This document shows, piece after piece, positions 14,350 through 19,143 of a stretch of 19,143 bases of DNA. Each line of letters opens with the position of its first letter. The first letter of the stretch is position 1. The stretch is from CAZSVE01 sp964610175 (GTDB taxonomy: Bacteria > Pseudomonadota > Gammaproteobacteria > HK1), in assembly GCA_964610175.1 (NCBI GenBank), contig CAZSVE010000056.1, positions 1 to 19,143 on the forward strand, given 5' to 3'. The notes beneath the pieces were generated by a model, which worked only from the letters and a program-made list of their open reading frames with translations, ran no database searches and was not told the origin of the DNA. Made by a program: the position numbers and the translations under genes.

Positions 14350-15957
14350 ATGATTACCCTCCTCGACTACGGCGCCGGCAACGTCAGAAGCGTCCGAAAT
14401 GCCATCCATGCCCTGGGATTCACCCTCCGGGATGTACGAACCCCCGACGATATCCGGCGCGCCGAGCGCCTTATCTTTCCCGGCGTCGGGGCCTTCGGCA
14501 GCGCCATGGAGCGGCTCCGGGCCGATGACTACCTGGAACCCCTGCGGGAATACCTTGGCTCCGGCAGGCCGTTCTTCGGGATCTGCATTGGCCTGCAGGC
14601 GCTATTCGAAGGTAGCGAGGAATCCCCCGACATCCCCGGCCTCGGCATCATCCCGGGGAGGATACGAAGATTCCCCCGCGGCGTGCTTTCCGTGCCCCAG
14701 ATCGGATGGAATGGCATCCAGCGCCAAAAAGACTCCCCGCTGTTTTCGGGCCATGGCGGAGAAAAACTCTATTTCGTCCATTCCTACCGGGCGCTCCCGG
14801 AACCGGCCAACCAGGACTGGATACTGGCCACCACCGATTACGGATCGAGGTTCGTGAGCGCCGTGCAACGGGGGAATGTGGCTGCCGTTCAGTTTCACCC
14901 CGAAAAGAGCGGTGCGCCCGGATTGGCTATCCTGAAAAACTTCCTCACTGCCGGAGAGCTATCGCCTTCTCGTCGACCCGCCGCGCCCGTGGCGACGAAG
15001 ACCAAACTGGCGAAACGCATCATCGCCTGCCTTGATGTGCGGGCCAACGACCAGGGGGATCTCGTGGTCACCAAGGGCGATCAATACGATGTCCGCGAAC
15101 CGGCGGATACCGGCCAGGGCGACCGGCGGGTTCGCAACCTCGGAAAGCCGGTGGATCTTGCCCGACGCTACTACGAAGAGGGCGCCGACGAGATCACCTT
15201 CCTCAACATCACCGGGTTTCGCGACTTCCCGTTGGCCGATCAGCCCATGCTCGACGTGCTGCGCATCACCTCGGAGCGCGTCTTCGTCCCCCTGACCATC
15301 GGGGGCGGCATCCGCGAATACACCGACGCCAAGGGGAAACATTATTCCTCCCTGGATGTCGCCAGCGAGTACTTCCGCTCCGGGGCCGACAAGATCTCCA
15401 TCGGCGGCGATGCCGTATACACCGTGGAAGAATACCGCAGGGCGGGCCGCGCCTCCGGCAAGAGCGCCATCGAGCGCATCGCCAGGGTATACGGAAATCA
15501 GGCCGTGGTTATTTCCATCGATCCCAGGCGGGTGTACGTGTCATCGAGGGACGAAGTTCCTTATCACACCATCGAGACCACCATCCCGGGGCCCCATGGC
15601 GAACGATACTGCTGGTACCAATGCACGGTGCGCGGTGGACGGGAGGGCAGACCGGTGGATGCCAAGGAACTGGCTGTGGTGTGCGAACGACTCGGCGCCG
15701 GCGAGATCCTGTTGAACTGCATCGATCGCGACGGCACCGGTCGTGGTTTCGACATCGAACTCATCGAGCTGATCTCCGACGCCGTATCCATCCCGGTCAT
15801 CGCCTCCAGCGGCGCCGGGAACGTGCGGCATTTCTCCGAGGTTTTCAGGGAAACCGACGCCGAGGCTGCTCTCGCTGCCGGGATCTTTCACCGGCGAGAG
15901 GTGCCCATCGGGGACGTCAAGGCACACCTGGAGCGTGAGGGGATCGAGATCCGGTAA
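14350..15957 (+). CDS. hisHF: Fused imidazole glycerol-phosphate synthase HisHF
   Basis: Single-chain histidine biosynthesis enzyme (535 aa). It converts PRFAR plus glutamine into imidazole glycerol phosphate, AICAR and glutamate. Residues 1-205 are the HisH glutaminase, with nucleophile C79 in GICIGLQ, H183 and E185 in FHPEKS, and YGAGN at the start. A short Pro/Ala linker leads to the HisF barrel from about residue 222, with acid-base D229 in IIACLDVRAND and D459 in NCIDRDGTGRG. The barrel is about 310 residues, against about 255 in ordinary bacterial HisF. It carries insertions typical of yeast HIS7 and plant HISN4, such as GDLVVTKGDQYDVRE, LNITGFRDFPL, ASEYFRSGADKISIG and ERYCWYQCTVRGG. 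No other his genes flank it. A GAGGG ribosome binding site lies about 10 nt upstream. Confidence 0.95.
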   Translation: MITLLDYGAGNVRSVRNAIHALGFTLRDVRTPDDIRRAERLIFPGVGAFGSAMERLRADDYLEPLREYLGSGRPFFGICIGLQALFEGSEESPDIPGLGIIPGRIRRFPRGVLSVPQIGWNGIQRQKDSPLFSGHGGEKLYFVHSYRALPEPANQDWILATTDYGSRFVSAVQRGNVAAVQFHPEKSGAPGLAILKNFLTAGELSPSRRPAAPVATKTKLAKRIIACLDVRANDQGDLVVTKGDQYDVREPADTGQGDRRVRNLGKPVDLARRYYEEGADEITFLNITGFRDFPLADQPMLDVLRITSERVFVPLTIGGGIREYTDAKGKHYSSLDVASEYFRSGADKISIGGDAVYTVEEYRRAGRASGKSAIERIARVYGNQAVVISIDPRRVYVSSRDEVPYHTIETTIPGPHGERYCWYQCTVRGGREGRPVDAKELAVVCERLGAGEILLNCIDRDGTGRGFDIELIELISDAVSIPVIASSGAGNVRHFSEVFRETDAEAALAAGIFHRREVPIGDVKAHLEREGIEIR

Positions 15958-15985
15958 AAGGGGGTGGCACCTCGAAAGAAAGGCT

Positions 15986-16112
15986 GGTTTATTTCCCGCT
16001 CGGCATTCCCGAATGAGCTGCCATTTAGCCGACCCATGTCGAGTTTTACAGAACAGCCATTTTGCTTTATCGATGCGGGGTCATGTCGGTTCGATGCAAA
16101 GCTTCGCTAGTG
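15986..16112 (-). repeat. Interspersed repeat, copy G (leftward, longest 3' part)
   Basis: On the minus strand: CACTAGCGAAGCTTTGCATC, GAACCGACATGACCCCGCAT, CGATAAAGCAAAATGGCTGT, TCTGTAAAACTCGACATGGG, then TAAATGGCAGCTCATTCGGG and GAGCGGGAAATAAAC. It holds both the AAAACTCGAC and the TGGCAGCTCATT motifs that separate the two subfamilies. It points into the 3' end of hisHF, so it is the one copy in the window not aimed at a start codon. Confidence 0.82.
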
Positions 16113-16277
16113 GCCAAGGGCAGCGTCAGGTGCCGCGGTGGATTGATATGGATTTGGCGGGGTGATGAAAGGCGAGGTTTTTTATCGTCTTGGTATGTTG
16201 TTTCGAAAGGGAAGGGTGCGGAACCGGGGCGGGGACTCGACGAGATTTCCCTTCAGCGACCCGCGCTTCAGGAATCC
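16113..16277. other. Intergenic stretch, nothing assigned
   Basis: This lies between repeat copy G and the 3' end of the small minus-strand gene. No coding signal, tRNA or convincing terminator was found. Confidence 0.3.
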
Positions 16278-16544
16278 TCAGAACAAATCTTTGAGTTGCG
16301 GGGCAATAATGGCAACGATGAGGATCGGCAGGATCCAGCGTGTGGAGTCGATCTTGCTTTCCAGTGTTCCGATTCGTCCCCCGAGATCGGAACGCAGCAG
16401 ATCGATATCGGTCTTGGTAACTGGCCTCGATTCATGTTGCGCATCCTTGAATGCCTCCGCGGTTGCTTCGGCGAATTCGGGAGAGGCTCCGGCCTCGATG
16501 AGGCGCTGGGTGAACTTCAGCGTATCGAAGGTAGTTGCGGCCAT
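16278..16544 (-). CDS. Small coiled-coil membrane protein, DUF1640/CCDC90-like
   Basis: An 88-aa protein. FDTLKFTQRLIEAGASPEFA near the N-terminus is the conserved start of this family. It is followed by EATAEAFKDAQ, a coiled coil (VTKTDIDLLRSDLGGRIGTL) and one C-terminal membrane helix (WILPILIVAIIAPQL). Family members are short, widespread in proteobacteria and not well characterised; the mitochondrial relative is linked to the calcium uniporter regulator MCUR1. A decayed relative lies at 9749-9949. Repeat copy H lies 20 nt upstream of its ATG in the same orientation. No strong ribosome binding site is seen. Confidence 0.72.
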   Translation of the reverse strand: MAATTFDTLKFTQRLIEAGASPEFAEATAEAFKDAQHESRPVTKTDIDLLRSDLGGRIGTLESKIDSTRWILPILIVAIIAPQLKDLF

Positions 16545-16563
16545 GGTGGCTTTTGCTCGGGTT

Positions 16564-16611
16564 TATTTTGTTGATTTCCCGCTCAGCTTCACAATTCGAT
16601 CGAGTTTTACA
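16564..16611 (-). repeat. Interspersed repeat, copy H (3' module only)
   Basis: On the minus strand: TGTAAAACTCGATCGAATTG, TGAAGCTGAGCGGGAAATCA, ACAAAATA. The whole 5' half of the repeat is absent, yet the 3' module is well kept and ends 20 nt before the start of the coiled-coil gene at 16544. This singles out the 3' module as the part that stays with genes. Confidence 0.78.
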
Positions 16612-16857
16612 AGGAAAAAGGAAATATTTCTTGGAAAGGCAGCGGAATAATAGTTCCCGAGCCTACACACGTCGGAAAGTATTGTCTATTCCATGTTGTC
16701 TATATTCCAAGGCCCTTCCAATGCTACGGTTCTCCTTCAAGCTCATGCGTCATTGGATGGAGAGTTGTCTCGTAACATCGATTTCAAGGGAATGGTTTCC
16801 GTAAGCACGAATGATAATATCCTAGTAAAACAGAATTAGCTCTGCTAAATCACAAGG
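16612..16857. other. Divergent intergenic region
   Basis: This AT-rich stretch lies between the leftward coiled-coil gene and the rightward ATPase gene, so both promoters could sit here. A small palindrome TTAGC-TCT-GCTAA (16836-16848) lies 9 nt before the ATPase start and might be an operator. No repeat copy precedes the ATPase gene. Confidence 0.4.
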
Positions 16858-18045
16858 ATGTGGAAAAGAATCTTGGCGGAGAAACTGACTTGGCTTCTCG
16901 ATCGGTTTCCCTGCGTATGTATTCTCGGGGCGCGTCAGGTGGGAAAGACGACATTGGCCCGGATGGCCCTGCCGGATGCCCCCCATGTGGACCTGGAAAG
17001 CGCCAGTGTACGGGATCGGGCGGAATTATCTCCGGAATCGTTCCTGGACCGGGGGCGTTCTCCGCTGGTGCTGGATGAGATCCAGCTGTTGCCGTCCCTG
17101 ATGCAGGCCATCAAGGTGGCCATCGATAAGGCACCGGATGGCAATGGTCGCTTCGTGATCCTGGGTTCGGCGAGCCCGTTTCTGTTGCGCCAGGCGGCGG
17201 AGACCCTGGCCGGTCGGGTGGGCTTTCTGGATCTCGATGGTGTTGTGTTTCGTGAATGCAAAACGGCGGACCCGGGGCTGGATCTCGAGGAGAGCTGGGT
17301 CCGGGGGGGATACCCGAGGGCGGCCAAGGAGGCGGATGCCGAGGCGAGGTTGGTTTGGCTGGATGCCTATGTAAGGACCTTCATCGAACGGGATCTGCCC
17401 CGCATGGGGATCGGGGTGCGGCCGTCCCTGATGCACCGCTTCATGATGATGATTGCCCATGGCCACGGCGGGGTGTGGAATGCATCGCGGTTCGCCGCCG
17501 CCGCCGGGGTGAGCTATCACACCATGAATCGCTATCTGATGGCGTTGGAGGCCGCCTTTCTGGTGCGCATTTTGTGGCCCTTTCATGCCAATGTGGGTAA
17601 GCGGTTCGTCAAATCCCCGAAGGTCTACCTGCGCGATAGCGGCCTGTATCATTATCTGATGAATCTCAAGAGTCGCGAGGAGATCGAAAGCTCGCCATAT
17701 TGCGGACAGAGCTGGGAGGGTTTTTGTCTGGAGCAGATCATTCGCCAGGGACAGGCGGAGCGCCTGCCCCCGAAGTACTGGTTCTATCGCACCCAGGCAG
17801 GTCTGGAGGCGGATCTGATCGTGGAGGGCCGCGCGGGGAGAACGGCGGTGGAAATCAAGTTCGGATCGCGGATGGAGAAGCGGACCATCAAAAATCTCCA
17901 CCAGGTAATGGTGGATACCGGCTGCGCTCGCGGGACTGTGGTGTATTCGGGCCTGGATAGCTACCAGGTGGATGATGGTGTCCGGGTGCTGTCGGCGATG
18001 GATCGGGGATTTCCGGAGGATGTCCTCGCCCCTTGGGCCAAGTGA
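16858..18045 (+). CDS. AAA family ATPase with DUF4143 domain
   Basis: A 395-aa protein of the AAA_14/DUF4143 class. Walker A is GARQVGKT (24-31). Walker B is PLVLDEIQ with D73 and E74. A sensor-like VILGSASPFLL follows. A helix-turn-helix-like region AASRFAAAAGVSYHTMNRYL-type (WNASRFAAAAGVSYHTMNRY) leads to LEAAFLVRIL, then the DUF4143 part with PKVYLRDSGLYHYL and a nuclease-like core GLEADLIVE and TAVEIKFG. The family is common in accessory DNA, and its role is not established. The start has AGG directly before the ATG and no spaced ribosome binding site, so expression may be weak or the start may be slightly off. It sits upstream of nrdJb with 108 nt between. Confidence 0.88.
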   Translation: MWKRILAEKLTWLLDRFPCVCILGARQVGKTTLARMALPDAPHVDLESASVRDRAELSPESFLDRGRSPLVLDEIQLLPSLMQAIKVAIDKAPDGNGRFVILGSASPFLLRQAAETLAGRVGFLDLDGVVFRECKTADPGLDLEESWVRGGYPRAAKEADAEARLVWLDAYVRTFIERDLPRMGIGVRPSLMHRFMMMIAHGHGGVWNASRFAAAAGVSYHTMNRYLMALEAAFLVRILWPFHANVGKRFVKSPKVYLRDSGLYHYLMNLKSREEIESSPYCGQSWEGFCLEQIIRQGQAERLPPKYWFYRTQAGLEADLIVEGRAGRTAVEIKFGSRMEKRTIKNLHQVMVDTGCARGTVVYSGLDSYQVDDGVRVLSAMDRGFPEDVLAPWAK

Positions 18046-18070
18046 CCATGGAGCAAATGATGGTTACCGT

Positions 18071-18122
18071 CAAGTCTTGACTTGGCTTCCCGATTTACTG
18101 ATTTATTTGGCCGATTTATTTG
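18071..18122 (+). promoter_or_regulatory. Candidate control region of nrdJb
   Basis: In the 108-nt gap upstream of nrdJb are a palindrome CAAGTC-TT-GACTTG-type (CAAGTCTTGACTTG, 18071-18084) and a 10-nt direct repeat GATTTATTTG at 18100-18109 and 18113-18122. They could be regulator sites. They do not match an NrdR box as I know it. Candidate only. Confidence 0.35.
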
Positions 18123-18153
18123 TCATCGAAAATTTCAAAGAAGGCATTTCCCC

Positions 18154-18873
18154 ATGGCCGTTAAGATCGACAAGAAAATCGTTGGCTACGAAGTCCAGGC
18201 CAGCGAAGCGGATGCAGCCATCGATATCCCGGAGCACCCGGAGCAATCGGATAAATCGGACAAAATGGATAGAAGAAGCGCCGATGTAATCCATATGCAC
18301 GAGCGCCTGGAGCGACCCGAGACCCTGTTCGGCAGCACCTATAAGGTGAAGACCCCGCTGTCGGAACACGCGCTCTATGTCACCATAAACGACATCATCC
18401 TCAACCGGGATACGGAGCACGAGCAACGTCGACCCTTCGAGATCTTCATCAACTCCAAGAATATGGACCATTTTCAGTGGATCGTGGCACTTACCCGGAT
18501 TATTTCGGCAGTGTTCCGCAAGGGTGGGGATGTGGCGTTTCTGGTGGAGGAGCTGCGCTCGGTGTTCGACCCCCGTGGTGGTTATTTCAAGAAGGGCGGT
18601 AAATTCATGCCATCCCTGGTGGCGGAGATCGGAGATACCATCGAATCTCATCTGCGCACCATCGGTCTTATGAAGATCCAGGAGATGGACGAGCATCGCA
18701 AGGCCATGCTGGCCGAAAAGCGCGCCCGAATCAAGGCGCGGGGAGATTTCTCGCAGCCTGATAATGACTTTCCGGAAACGGCGCGATTTTGTACCCAGTG
18801 TCACACCAGGGCCGTGGTGCTGATAGATGGTTGCATGACCTGCTTGAGCTGTGGGGATTCGAAATGCGGGTAG
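18154..18873 (+). CDS. nrdJb: B12-dependent (class II) ribonucleotide reductase, split C-terminal subunit NrdJb
   Basis: A 239-aa protein matching NrdJb of the split NrdJa/NrdJb enzyme known from Pseudomonas, which reduces ribonucleotides to deoxyribonucleotides with adenosylcobalamin. It begins MAVKIDKKIVGYEV. Diagnostic blocks are HERLERPETLFGSTYKVKTP, SEHALYVTINDIILN, RRPFEIFINSKNMDHFQWIV, ALTRIISAVFRKGGDVAFLV and SVFDPRGGYFKKGGKFMPSL. The C-terminus has FCTQCHTRAVV and CMTCLSCGDSKCG, the cysteine-rich tail used for redox shuttling or metal binding. The start has AAAGAAGG about 9 nt upstream. nrdJa, usually adjacent, is absent here; a DUF4143 ATPase occupies the upstream side. The catalytic subunit must be elsewhere for this gene to make sense. 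Confidence 0.88.
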   Translation: MAVKIDKKIVGYEVQASEADAAIDIPEHPEQSDKSDKMDRRSADVIHMHERLERPETLFGSTYKVKTPLSEHALYVTINDIILNRDTEHEQRRPFEIFINSKNMDHFQWIVALTRIISAVFRKGGDVAFLVEELRSVFDPRGGYFKKGGKFMPSLVAEIGDTIESHLRTIGLMKIQEMDEHRKAMLAEKRARIKARGDFSQPDNDFPETARFCTQCHTRAVVLIDGCMTCLSCGDSKCG

Positions 18874-19143
18874 GCGACCCCGGCCCCTTGCCGCATAGCC
18901 CGAAGGGGCGAGTTCGTACTCCGAAACCGCCGAAGGAACGGCTCCGGCATTCTGAACATCGCGCAGGCTTTTCGTGAAAGAATTACGCTAAAACCGGCCG
19001 AAAGGGGTTCCCGGCAGGGGTGGAAGGAAGCCATGTCCGGCAAAACGATGCCTGTCGGTGAATCGTGAACCTTGCACCCTTGAATTTCCGGCTCTTCAGA
19101 AAAATTCGTGGGTAATTTTCTACGAATCTTGGCGTCCATGTCG
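18874..19143. other. Downstream intergenic region
   Basis: No convincing gene was found. An open frame on the minus strand (19139 back to 18801) overlaps the end of nrdJb and has no recognisable domain. A small inverted repeat ATTCGT/ACGAAT spans about 19106-19129. The true neighbour lies beyond the window. Confidence 0.35.

Noticed and set aside
16062..16574. Plus-strand open frame of 170 codons
   Set aside because: It crosses repeat copy G and runs antisense through the DUF1640-like gene, which shows the family's conserved start and coiled coil.
53..16611. CRISPR array made of the repeats
   Set aside because: Copies are kilobases apart, in both orientations, of unequal length and with genes between them. 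No spacers and no cas genes were seen.
17026..17901. Minus-strand open frame of 291 codons
   Set aside because: It is a shadow of the DUF4143 ATPase, which has Walker motifs and the DUF4143 blocks.
18801..19139. Minus-strand open frame of 112 codons at the right end
   Set aside because: Its C-terminal part overlaps the cysteine-rich tail of nrdJb and no domain is recognisable. The part beyond nrdJb could still be a gene start or repeat-derived, but I cannot support it.

Overview
The window reads as chromosome from a gammaproteobacterium that stores polyhydroxyalkanoate (PHA) and has a repeat-rich genome. Four things point that way: an NtrY-type sensor kinase, a split B12-dependent ribonucleotide reductase subunit of the Pseudomonas NrdJb kind, a depolymerase plus phasin pair for PHA granules, and many short intergenic repeats mixed with decayed genes. 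The exact lineage cannot be read from the sequence. A sulfur-oxidising or symbiotic gammaproteobacterium is only a guess.

Layout, left to right. 1-741: intergenic, with a leftward copy of an interspersed repeat, a double hairpin repeat and a rightward repeat copy. 742-3093: NtrY-like histidine kinase with no NtrX gene behind it. 3353-4810: four-helix membrane protein of unknown function. 4914-6281: exported poly(3-hydroxybutyrate) depolymerase-like hydrolase. 6539-7015: phasin-like granule protein. 7016-7572: a strong hairpin, a frameshifted scrap of group II intron reverse transcriptase and another repeat copy. 7573-9360: membrane-anchored spermidine synthase-like protein. 9361-10347: scraps of a MATE transporter and of a coiled-coil membrane protein, a palindromic repeat, a clear terminator and a repeat copy. 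10404-11058: membrane protein broken by one extra C in a C6 run. 11691-14153: two paralogous lipoproteins in tandem. 14350-15957: single-chain HisH-HisF of the eukaryotic layout. 15958-16613: two leftward repeat copies around a small coiled-coil membrane protein. 16858-18045: AAA/DUF4143 ATPase. 18154-18873: NrdJb.

The most striking pattern is a repeat family of about 110 nt with at least eight copies (53-134, 541-653, 3167-3304, 6400-6513, 7484-7566, 10235-10347, 15986-16112, 16564-16611). Its most conserved part is a 3' module of about 48 nt, running from TGTAAAACTCGACCC to GGGAAATAAACAAA. In six of the seven copies whose downstream side is visible, this module points at the start codon of the next gene from 6 to 90 nt away, on either strand. 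The genes behind it are unrelated in function. Several of them also lack their usual operon partners: ntrY without ntrX, nrdJb without nrdJa, hisHF without other his genes. I infer that the element may be a portable promoter or 5' UTR module, or an insertion element with a strong preference for upstream regions.

The depolymerase and phasin form the only obvious functional pair, in PHA turnover. The other genes look like independent units.
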